Positions 8,761 through 15,172 of a stretch of DNA of 64,000 bases are shown here, piece after piece (position 1 is the first letter of the stretch; each line of letters begins with the position of its first letter). The notes under the pieces were generated by a model, which saw nothing but the letters and a program-made list of their open reading frames with translations, did no database searches and was not told the origin of the DNA. Source of the stretch: Olsenella sp. Marseille-P4559. Its GTDB lineage: Bacteria; Actinomycetota; Coriobacteriia; Coriobacteriales; Atopobiaceae. The DNA lies in the NCBI RefSeq assembly GCF_900605015.1, contig NZ_LR027574.1:290076-354075 (forward strand). Reading direction: 5' to 3'. Position numbers and translations under genes: made by a program.

Positions 8761-9281
8761 TGCGAGACGGGATGGGGGAGTCGTCCGACTCCGCAAAAGA
8801 ACGACTCGGGTCGAGCGCCCGCCACAGGTGGTGGGCGCTCGGCTTCTGCCTGTGGGTTGCCTTCATTTGGGGGCACTCCCTCGTGCAGGGCCCTCAGTCC
8901 TCGGCTGAGAGTGCAGGCGTGGTTGCCCAGGTGACGCCCCTTCTCAACGCGCTTGGTATCACGAGCGAGCATGCCATGACCCTTGCCGTGCGCAAGACCG
9001 CCCACTTCCTTGAGTACGCCGTGCTGGGAGCGCTGGCCGTGCCCACGCTTGGGCTTCCTGCCCGTGGGGGAAGGGCCCCTCGCTGGTTGGGCCCGGTTGC
9101 AGTCGCCCTCATTCCTGTGGTAGACGAGACAATCCAGCACTTCGTTCCCGGACGTGAGCCCTCTCCTTGCGACGTCCTTATCGACCTCTGCGGTATCGCT
9201 GCGGGCGCGCTTGTTGCTCTGCTCGCTTCCCGACGCAGGGCAGACAGGCGGACGGTGGGTGGAGCGACGTGTCCAAAATGA
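8760..9281 (+). CDS. VanZ-like membrane protein
   Basis: 173-residue protein with the VanZ-family pattern: an N-terminal helix with IWGHSLVQGPQSSAES, then VRKTAHFLEYAVLGAL, then DETIQHFVPGREPSPCDVLIDLCGIAAGAL. About four membrane segments are expected. The namesake gives low-level teicoplanin resistance, but most chromosomal members have no known role. ATG 8760 overlaps the TGA of the preceding gene and lies 4 bases after GGAGG; GTG 8757 and ATG 8772 are alternatives. There is no other glycopeptide-resistance gene here, so a resistance role is not supported. Confidence 0.8.
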   Translation: MRDGMGESSDSAKERLGSSARHRWWALGFCLWVAFIWGHSLVQGPQSSAESAGVVAQVTPLLNALGITSEHAMTLAVRKTAHFLEYAVLGALAVPTLGLPARGGRAPRWLGPVAVALIPVVDETIQHFVPGREPSPCDVLIDLCGIAAGALVALLASRRRADRRTVGGATCPK

Positions 9282-9309
9282 CGCGTGCCATCGGCGTTGC
9301 CCCAGCTTG

Positions 9310-9330
9310 CGCATGTTACGAAAACATGCG
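9310..9330. promoter_or_regulatory. Inverted repeat upstream of livJ (possible operator)
   Basis: CGCATGTT (9310-9317) and AACATGCG (9323-9330) are perfect 8-bp arms around 5 bases, in the 167-bp gap before the amino-acid transporter operon. No U-tract follows, so an operator is likelier than a terminator. No strong promoter is seen nearby. Confidence 0.4.
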
Positions 9331-9448
9331 ATGTGTTACGTCTCGAATAAGCTTTCAGGCCTAGTATGCCGCGCTCGGCCCTCGTTTCATAGAGTTGTCC
9401 ACGAATCGCGTGCGGGCGACCGCGCGGCCAAGACTAGGGAGGGCACGT

Positions 9449-10645
9449 ATGAACACCAACATTTCTAGGCGCAACTTCGTCAAGAGCACTGCCGTCGCGG
9501 GCATTGGTCTTGGCCTTGCAGCCTGCGGCGGGAACTCCGCCTCTTCTGGCTCCAGCTCCGACACCATCAAGGTTGGCCTCATAGGCCCGTATACCGGTGA
9601 CGTGGCCCAGTACGGCCTCGCCTGCCGCTACGGCGCAGAGCTCTACGTCAAGCAGGTCAACAACAACGGCGGCATCAACGGCAAGCAGGTCGAGCTTGAC
9701 ACCCAGGACGAGAAGGGCGATGCCACCGAGGCCGTCAACGTGTACAACAAGCTTGTCGAGGACGGCGTCGTGGGCATCGTCGGCGACGTGACCTCTACTC
9801 CCACCATCGCCGTGGCGCAGGCCTCCGTTGCCGACAACATGCCGTGCGTGACGCCTTCCGCCACCGCCGCGGACGTCATCTCCTACGGCAACAACTACTT
9901 CCGCGCCTGCATCACCGACCCGTACCAGGGTAGGCTCATGGCCGACTTCGCCGCTGACCAGGGTTACAAGACCGTGGGCGTGATCTACAACCAGGGTGGC
10001 GACTACGAGCAGGGCGTTGCCGACGCCTTCGTCGAGGAGGCCGGCAAGAAGGGCATCACCATCAGCGACTCCGAGGGCTATCCCTCTGGCGCCACCGACT
10101 TCAACTCCCAGCTCACCAACATCATCGCAACCAATCCCGACGCGATCTTCTCGCCCAACTACTACCAGGACGACGGCAAGATCATCACCCAGGCAAGGAA
10201 GCTTGGCTACAAGGGCGTCTTCATGGGCGCTGACGGCTGGTCCAACATCGTGGGCGGCGATGAGGAGTACGCGAGCGCCGAGGACCTCGAGGGCTGCTAC
10301 TACGACTGCTCCTTCGTGTCCGAGAACACCGACTCCAAGGTCCAGGACTTCATCAAGGCCTACAAGGACGAGTACGGCGATACGCCGTCGAACTTCTGCG
10401 CCCTTGGCTACGATGCTGCGATGATCCTCCTCAATGCCATTGAGACGGTCGAGAAGGACGGCAAGGCCACCTACGGCACCGATGACTACAGGAAGGCCGT
10501 CATCGATGCCATTGCCTCCGGCACCGCCAACGGCGTCACCGGTGACATCTCCTACTCCGGTACCGGCGACCCCGTCAAGTCCACCCTGATCATCACCTTC
10601 AAGGATGGCAAGCAGGAGGTCTTCAAGACCATCGAGGGCGAGTAA
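9449..10645 (+). CDS. livJ: Branched-chain amino acid ABC transporter, substrate-binding lipoprotein
   Basis: 398-residue periplasmic-binding-type protein, anchored outside the membrane as a lipoprotein. The N-terminus has a twin-arginine motif SRRNFVK at 6-12, a hydrophobic stretch and lipobox LAAC with Cys at about 28, so Tat export followed by lipidation is likely. The mature part follows the Leu/Ile/Val-binding fold: IKVGLIGPYTGDVAQYG, NNNGGINGKQVEL, a substrate loop TPSATAADV and a C-terminal lobe near ALGYDAAMILLNAI. ATG 9449 follows GGGAGGG. First gene of a five-gene importer operon. The exact ligand cannot be read from sequence. Confidence 0.93.
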   Translation: MNTNISRRNFVKSTAVAGIGLGLAACGGNSASSGSSSDTIKVGLIGPYTGDVAQYGLACRYGAELYVKQVNNNGGINGKQVELDTQDEKGDATEAVNVYNKLVEDGVVGIVGDVTSTPTIAVAQASVADNMPCVTPSATAADVISYGNNYFRACITDPYQGRLMADFAADQGYKTVGVIYNQGGDYEQGVADAFVEEAGKKGITISDSEGYPSGATDFNSQLTNIIATNPDAIFSPNYYQDDGKIITQARKLGYKGVFMGADGWSNIVGGDEEYASAEDLEGCYYDCSFVSENTDSKVQDFIKAYKDEYGDTPSNFCALGYDAAMILLNAIETVEKDGKATYGTDDYRKAVIDAIASGTANGVTGDISYSGTGDPVKSTLIITFKDGKQEVFKTIEGE

Positions 10646-10667
10646 ACCCGCGGTACGGTGATTTGAG

Positions 10668-10710
10668 GGAAGCGCCGGGTGCGCAGGATGCCCGGCGCTT
10701 CCTGAGTTTT
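10668..10710 (+). terminator. Intrinsic terminator/attenuator between livJ and livH
   Basis: A perfect 12-bp stem GGAAGCGCCGGG (10668-10679) with CCCGGCGCTTCC (10691-10702) is followed by TGAGTTTT. Placed inside the operon, it would give more binding protein than membrane components. Confidence 0.8.
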
Positions 10711-10745
10711 ATTGGACAGGTTCAAGAGAGAGGAAGTGTTGTGCC

Positions 10746-11621
10746 GTGACGATACTGACGCAGGTGCTCAATGGCCTTCAGCTGGGCAGCATCTACGCGC
10801 TCGTCGCCCTGGGCTACACGATGGTGTATGGCATCATCTTGCTGCTCAACTTTGCCCATGGCGACATCATTATGGTCGGCGCCTACATTTCGTGGATTGT
10901 CATGAGCCAGCTGGGACTGAACCCAGTGCTCGCAATAGTCCTTTCCGTTGTGGGGTGCGCCGGCTTGGGCGTGCTTATCGACAAGGTTGCCTACCAGCCG
11001 CTACGCGAGGCACCGCGCATGAGCCTGCTCATCACCGCAATCGGCGTCTCGTACTTCCTCGAGAATGGCGCCCAGCTGGTCTTTGGTGCCGACGCCAAGG
11101 TGGTTCCCGAGTACTTCGACCTGCCCAACCTGAGCATCGGCGGGGCGTCCCTCTCTGCAAACGCCATCCTCACCATCGTCGTGACGGCCGCCTCGACCAT
11201 CGTGCTCAATATTCTGGTGCAGAGGACCAAGCTGGGGAAGGCCATGCGTGCCGTCTCCGAGGACATGGGCGCCGCGCGCCTCATGGGCATTAACGTGAAC
11301 AACACCATTTCGTTCACGTTTGCCGTGGGCTCTGCCCTCGCGGGCATCGGTGCCGTGCTCTATAGCATGGCGTACGCGCAGGCCACACCGACCATGGGCA
11401 TCATGCTGGGCACGAAGGCGTTCGTCGCGGCAGTTCTCGGCGGCATTGGCTCCATTCCGGGCGCCGTCATTGGCGGTCTGCTCGTGGGCTTTGCCGAGGT
11501 GTTTGTCTCGGCCATCGGCCTCTCTGTTTGGCAGGACGCCGTGGTGTTCTTGCTCCTGATCATCGTCCTCGTGGTGAGGCCCACCGGTATTCTGGGCCGC
11601 TCGATGACCGAGAAAGTCTAA
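10746..11621 (+). CDS. livH: Branched-chain amino acid ABC transporter permease LivH
   Basis: 291-residue inner-membrane permease with about eight hydrophobic segments and family signatures ALGYTMVYGIILLLNFAHGDIIM near 20-43 and GTKAFVAAVLGGIGSIPGAVIGGLLVG near 220-246. It pairs with LivM to form the channel. GTG 10746 is the start, with AGAGAGGAAG about 10 bases upstream. It lies after the operon-internal terminator and 9 bp before livM. Confidence 0.95.
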   Translation: MTILTQVLNGLQLGSIYALVALGYTMVYGIILLLNFAHGDIIMVGAYISWIVMSQLGLNPVLAIVLSVVGCAGLGVLIDKVAYQPLREAPRMSLLITAIGVSYFLENGAQLVFGADAKVVPEYFDLPNLSIGGASLSANAILTIVVTAASTIVLNILVQRTKLGKAMRAVSEDMGAARLMGINVNNTISFTFAVGSALAGIGAVLYSMAYAQATPTMGIMLGTKAFVAAVLGGIGSIPGAVIGGLLVGFAEVFVSAIGLSVWQDAVVFLLLIIVLVVRPTGILGRSMTEKV

Positions 11622-11630
11622 GGGGGAGCC

Positions 11631-12833
11631 GTGACTGCATCTAGGGCAACAACTGCACAGGCAGGCACGCCGGCTGTCTCCGGCTATCGCAGCCTCTCCA
11701 TGCCTATGCGCTACCTGATCAATGCCGTTCTCGTCGTTGCGTTCCTCGTCGTGGGCGAGCTCATGATTGACGGCGGCGTGATAAGCCGTTACCAGACGGG
11801 CGTCATCGAGCAGATCGGTATCTACATCATCCTGGCCGTCTCGCTCAACATCGCCACGGGCTACCTGGGTCAGCTCCCGCTTGGCCATGCCGGCTTCATG
11901 TCAGTGGGCGGCTACTCGTGCGCCATCTTCATCATGAGGATGATGGACGTCGTCGGCGTGACGACGCGTGACTTCGCCACTGGCAGCCCTGCTGCCGTGG
12001 GTCTCTTTGTGCTCGGCATCATCTTTGGTGGTTTTTGCGCCGCTGTCTGTGGCCTTGTCATCGGTGTTCCCGCGCTGCGCCTCAAGGGCGATTACCTGGC
12101 CATCATTACGCTTGGCTTTGCCGAGATCATCCGCGTGGTCATGCAGAACATCGACGGCGTGCTGGGCTTCACGCTTACGGGTGGCGCCAAGGGCTTGACG
12201 GGCATACCCTCGTACACGAACTTCCTGAACACCTTTGTCGTGGTGGTCATCTCGCTCTTCCTGATTCACACCATGATGAAGTCGCGCCATGGCCGCGACG
12301 TTCTCTCCATCCGCGACAACGAGATCGCGGCTGAGTCGTGTGGCGTCAACACCACGTACTACAAGGTGCTTGCCTTTGTGGCGTCCGCGTTCTTTGCCGG
12401 TGTTGCTGGCGGTCTGTACGCGGGATGCATTGGCGTTATGGCGCCTGCGAAGTTTGGCTTCATGAAGTCCATCGAGATTCTGGTCATGGTCGTTCTCGGC
12501 GGCATGGGCTCGATGCTTGGCTCCGTCATCTCCGCGACGGTCCTCACCATCCTGCCCGAGGCCCTGCGCGCCGTCTCCGACTACCGCATGGTTGTCTATG
12601 CCGTCGTGCTGGTCCTGGTCATGATCTTCCGTCCTGAGGGCCTTCTCGGCGACTATGACTTCTCGATGTCGCGCGTGATCGAGCGCGTCATGAACCACGG
12701 CAAGCGCCCGGAGGATTTCTCCCGCGCAGCGGCGTCGGCCGTCGAGACCGTCGCGGGGCCTGCTGTCGTGCCTGCGGCGGCTGCGCCAACCTCCGAGAAG
12801 GATAGCGGGAAGGAGGCCGACACCCATGAGTAA
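11631..12833 (+). CDS. livM: Branched-chain amino acid ABC transporter permease LivM
   Basis: 400-residue second permease, hydrophobic over about residues 25-340. Family markers are NIATGYLGQLPLGHAGFMSVGGY and the EAA-like region RDNEIAAESCGVNTTYYKVLAFV; the C-terminal cytoplasmic tail is Ala/Pro-rich and longer than usual. GTG 11631 follows AGGGGGAGC. The stop overlaps the livG start by 8 bp, showing coupling. Confidence 0.94.
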   Translation: MTASRATTAQAGTPAVSGYRSLSMPMRYLINAVLVVAFLVVGELMIDGGVISRYQTGVIEQIGIYIILAVSLNIATGYLGQLPLGHAGFMSVGGYSCAIFIMRMMDVVGVTTRDFATGSPAAVGLFVLGIIFGGFCAAVCGLVIGVPALRLKGDYLAIITLGFAEIIRVVMQNIDGVLGFTLTGGAKGLTGIPSYTNFLNTFVVVVISLFLIHTMMKSRHGRDVLSIRDNEIAAESCGVNTTYYKVLAFVASAFFAGVAGGLYAGCIGVMAPAKFGFMKSIEILVMVVLGGMGSMLGSVISATVLTILPEALRAVSDYRMVVYAVVLVLVMIFRPEGLLGDYDFSMSRVIERVMNHGKRPEDFSRAAASAVETVAGPAVVPAAAAPTSEKDSGKEADTHE

Positions 12834-13734
12834 CGACGAGACCAGGGTGGCCGAGGCCACCCCTGCCGGGAATGGCGCGGCTGCGTCACCCAAGCGCCGC
12901 CACCGCTCTGTGCTCGTGCAGATGGAGACCCCCAACCTCGTGCCCGAGCGCGACCTCGGCAAGATGCCCGTGCTTCAGGCGGAGCACCTCGGCATCGACT
13001 TTGGCGGACTTACCGCTGTCGATGACTTCAACATCGCCATGGGTCGTACCGAGATCTCTGGCCTTATCGGGCCCAACGGTGCAGGTAAGACCACGATCTT
13101 CAACCTGCTCACCAACGTGTACAGGCCCACGCGCGGAACCGTTCTGCTCGACGGCTACGACACCGCCGGCAAGAGCGTGGTTGAGGTCAACAAGATGGGC
13201 ATCGCCCGCACCTTCCAGAACATCCGCCTCTTCAACAAGATGACGGTTGAGGAGAACGTGCTGGTTGGCCTTGGCAACTCCATGTCGACGCACCTCTTCA
13301 CCGACATCTTCCGTCTTCCCAAGCACTGGAAGCAGGAGGCCGAGTTCCACGACAAGGCGATGGACCTTCTCGGCATCTTCAACATGCAGAGCCTGGCCCG
13401 CGAGCGTGCCGGCAACCTTCCGTACGGTGCCCAGCGCAGGCTTGAGATCCTGCGCGCGCTTGCGACCAACCCCAAGGTCCTGCTTCTCGACGAGCCTGCG
13501 GCCGGCATGAACCCCGCCGAGACCGAGGAGCTCATGGAGAACATCGAGAAGATCCGTGACGACTTCCAGATTGCCATCCTGCTCATCGAGCACGACATGA
13601 GCTTCGTGATGGGCATCTGCGAGGTTATCGGCGTCCTGGACTACGGACGCATCATCGCGAAGGGCACGCCCGAGGAGATCCAGAACGACCCCAAGGTCAT
13701 CGAGGCCTACCTCGGCAAGCAGGGGGTGAAGTAG
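12826..13734 (+). CDS. livG: Branched-chain amino acid ABC transporter ATPase LivG
   Basis: 302-residue cytoplasmic ATPase. An unusual charged N-terminal extension of about 48 residues precedes the ABC domain. Walker A GPNGAGKTT is near 82-90, the Q-loop in GIARTFQNIRLF, a non-classical signature NLPYGAQRRLEIL, Walker B VLLLDEPAAGMNP and H-loop LIEHDMSFV. YGAQR in place of LSGGQ is usual in LivG proteins. ATG 12826 follows AAGGAGG. Works with LivF on LivH/LivM. Confidence 0.95.
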   Translation: MSNDETRVAEATPAGNGAAASPKRRHRSVLVQMETPNLVPERDLGKMPVLQAEHLGIDFGGLTAVDDFNIAMGRTEISGLIGPNGAGKTTIFNLLTNVYRPTRGTVLLDGYDTAGKSVVEVNKMGIARTFQNIRLFNKMTVEENVLVGLGNSMSTHLFTDIFRLPKHWKQEAEFHDKAMDLLGIFNMQSLARERAGNLPYGAQRRLEILRALATNPKVLLLDEPAAGMNPAETEELMENIEKIRDDFQIAILLIEHDMSFVMGICEVIGVLDYGRIIAKGTPEEIQNDPKVIEAYLGKQGVK

Positions 13735-14442
13735 ATGACCATGCTCTCCGTGCAGGACCTGCACGTCTCGTACGGTGCCATCAAGGCCGTCAAGGGCATC
13801 TCGTTCGACATCGACGAGGGCGAGGTCGTCACCCTTATCGGTGCGAATGGTGCCGGTAAGTCGACCACGCTTAACACCGTTGCTGGTCTTATCAAGCCGG
13901 ACTCCGGCAGCATCAAGTTCAACGGCGAGGAGCTCGTGGGCATCAGGCCCCACAAGATCGTCGAGCGCGGCCTTGCCCTTTGCCCCGAGGGACGCCGTGT
14001 GTTCACGCACATGACCGTCTCCGAGAACCTCGACATGGGTGGCTACACGCGCACCGACGCGGAGAACAACGAGACGCTCGAGGTTGTCTACGAGCACTTC
14101 CCGCGTCTGAAGGAGCGCACGAACCAGATGGCCGGCACGCTTTCCGGCGGTGAGCAGCAGATGCTTGCCATGGGGCGCGCACTTATGAGCCGGCCTAAGC
14201 TCCTTATGCTGGACGAGCCCTCGATGGGCCTGGCGCCCATTCTGGTTGACGAGATCTTCGAGATCATCCAGGCGCTCAACAAGAGCGGGACCACGATTTT
14301 TCTGGTCGAGCAGAACGCCAACATGGCGCTTAAGGTTGCCGCGCGCGGCTACGTGCTCGAGACCGGCAAGATCGTGAAGACCGGTACCGGCGCCGGACTT
14401 CTCGTGGATGACGACGTCCGCAAGGCCTACCTCGGCGGATAG
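13735..14442 (+). CDS. livF: Branched-chain amino acid ABC transporter ATPase LivF
   Basis: 235-residue second ATPase of the importer, starting immediately after the livG stop. Walker A GANGAGKST is at 37-45, signature LSGGEQQMLAMGRALM, Walker B LLMLDEPSMGLAP, and H-loop position LVEQNANMALKVA, where Gln replaces His as is normal for LivF. Last gene of the operon; a palindromic repeat starts 28 bp beyond the stop. Confidence 0.95.
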   Translation: MTMLSVQDLHVSYGAIKAVKGISFDIDEGEVVTLIGANGAGKSTTLNTVAGLIKPDSGSIKFNGEELVGIRPHKIVERGLALCPEGRRVFTHMTVSENLDMGGYTRTDAENNETLEVVYEHFPRLKERTNQMAGTLSGGEQQMLAMGRALMSRPKLLMLDEPSMGLAPILVDEIFEIIQALNKSGTTIFLVEQNANMALKVAARGYVLETGKIVKTGTGAGLLVDDDVRKAYLGG

Positions 14443-14470
14443 TTCCCCGAGAGTTCATCGCTGCTTTGGT

Positions 14471-14503
14471 GATGAGACAAAGGGACAGTCCCTTTGCCTC
14501 ATC
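14471..14503. repeat. Palindromic repeat family A, copy 1
   Basis: GATGAGACAAAGGGAC faces GTCCCTTTGCCTCATC with almost no loop; one mismatch pair. It lies 28 bp after livF and may also stop or protect the operon transcript. A half copy (TTTGTCTC) follows at 14507-14514. Confidence 0.85.
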
Positions 14504-14514
14504 ATCTTTGTCTC

Positions 14515-14817
14515 GAGTTTTTGTCGCCACCTATGGTAGATGTACGTAACAGCCGTATCTTCTAACCGTTCAAAACGACCCTTTCACCGACTGAAATTGA
14601 ATTATTAGTAATAGTCCACACCATCAGGGCACATTGAAGTCGTCGGGCACTTGAAGAATGGAAGATATAATGCGTTCGAATTCACTGAGAATGTCACTCT
14701 GGGTATTGAGCCGGTGCAAGAGGACTTGAGATCAAAAGTACTTGCAAGATCCAACATCAATCTTGGCAATGGAAGTATATGCTCGTTACCAGCGTCTACT
14801 ACGGTTAGGGGGATGAC
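14515..14817. other. AT-richer intergenic stretch, no supported gene
   Basis: The base composition falls visibly compared with the flanking genes. It holds a family C fragment CTAACCGTTC (14562-14571), a perfect TATAAT (14666-14671) without a good -35, and a short open frame (14651-14833) with no ribosome site and no recognisable similarity. The TATAAT could serve the miniprotein at 14818. Confidence 0.5.
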
Positions 14818-14928
14818 ATGCCGGAAATTCTGATCCTTGTTGTTGTGGCAATTGTTGTTGTCGCCTTAATTTTGGGTGTGCCTCACCTTGTCCGCGCGAT
14901 AGAGGAGTACAAGCGCGCTGCAAAGTGA
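14818..14928 (+). CDS. TatA-like single-span miniprotein (36 aa)
   Basis: A 36-residue frame starting ATG 14818, 5 bases after AGGGGG, and followed by an intrinsic terminator. Residues 2-19 are a hydrophobic helix (PEILILVVVAIVVVALIL), then a G-V-P hinge and an amphipathic basic helix LVRAIEEYKRAAK. This is the topology and residue pattern of TatA-family subunits: short N-out helix with PE, hinge, then xLxxxIxxxK. Real TatA proteins are usually 50-90 aa, so this is a minimal form, comparable to very short TatE-like proteins. It could instead be an unrelated membrane peptide. The nearby LivJ carries a Tat motif. Confidence 0.6.
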   Translation: MPEILILVVVAIVVVALILGVPHLVRAIEEYKRAAK

Positions 14929-14970
14929 GCGTGCTGAGAAATGCTGGTCTGTGATACGCCGATGCCCGGC

Positions 14971-15006
14971 AATGCTCGCGATGGTGATGCGCCACGAGCA
15001 TTTTTT
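14971..15006 (+). terminator. Intrinsic terminator after the 36-aa miniprotein
   Basis: ATGCTCG (14972-14978) pairs with CGAGCAT (14995-15001), followed by six T (15001-15006). It closes the miniprotein unit 43 bp after its stop. Confidence 0.75.
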
Positions 15007-15011
15007 GTCTC

Positions 15012-15057
15012 GTGAGACAAAGAGACAGAGACAAAGGGACGGTCCCTATGTCTCATC
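15012..15057. repeat. Palindromic repeat family A, copy 2 (composite)
   Basis: GTGAGACAAAGAGACAGAG is followed by ACAAAGGGAC and GGTCCCTATGTCTCATC, i.e. a duplicated left arm. The left end also pairs with the TTTGTCTC just before it. Confidence 0.8.
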
Positions 15058-15085
15058 ACTACGCATCGGCCCCACGCCCATCGGG

Positions 15086-15091
15086 TACAAT
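15086..15091 (+). promoter_or_regulatory. Candidate priA -10
   Basis: TACAAT at 15086-15091 lies between two family A palindromes, 82 bp before the priA start; no clear -35. Confidence 0.3.
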
Positions 15092-15110
15092 CGGTTGCCG
15101 TTGTCAGCCA

Positions 15111-15151
15111 ATGAGACAAAGTGAGACAGAGAGACTGTCCCTCTGTCTCAT
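15111..15151. repeat. Palindromic repeat family A, copy 3
   Basis: ATGAGACAAAGTGAGACAG with AGAGAC then TGTCCCTCTGTCTCAT. It ends 21 bp before the priA start codon and would fold in the priA leader. Confidence 0.8.
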
Positions 15152-15172
15152 CGTTTCGAGAGGGGGGCATCG

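Noticed and set aside
6400-8796. 798-aa minus-strand open frame
   Set aside because: Only the part up to 7185 is the SDR gene; the rest is antisense to the 7414 gene and lacks a ribosome site.
8760-9281. Glycopeptide resistance cluster because of the VanZ-like gene
   Set aside because: No vanA/B/H/X or regulator is present; VanZ-like proteins are common and mostly unrelated to resistance.
14651-14833. 60-codon frame in the AT-rich gap
   Set aside because: No ribosome site, no recognisable similarity, and it overlaps the better-supported miniprotein start.
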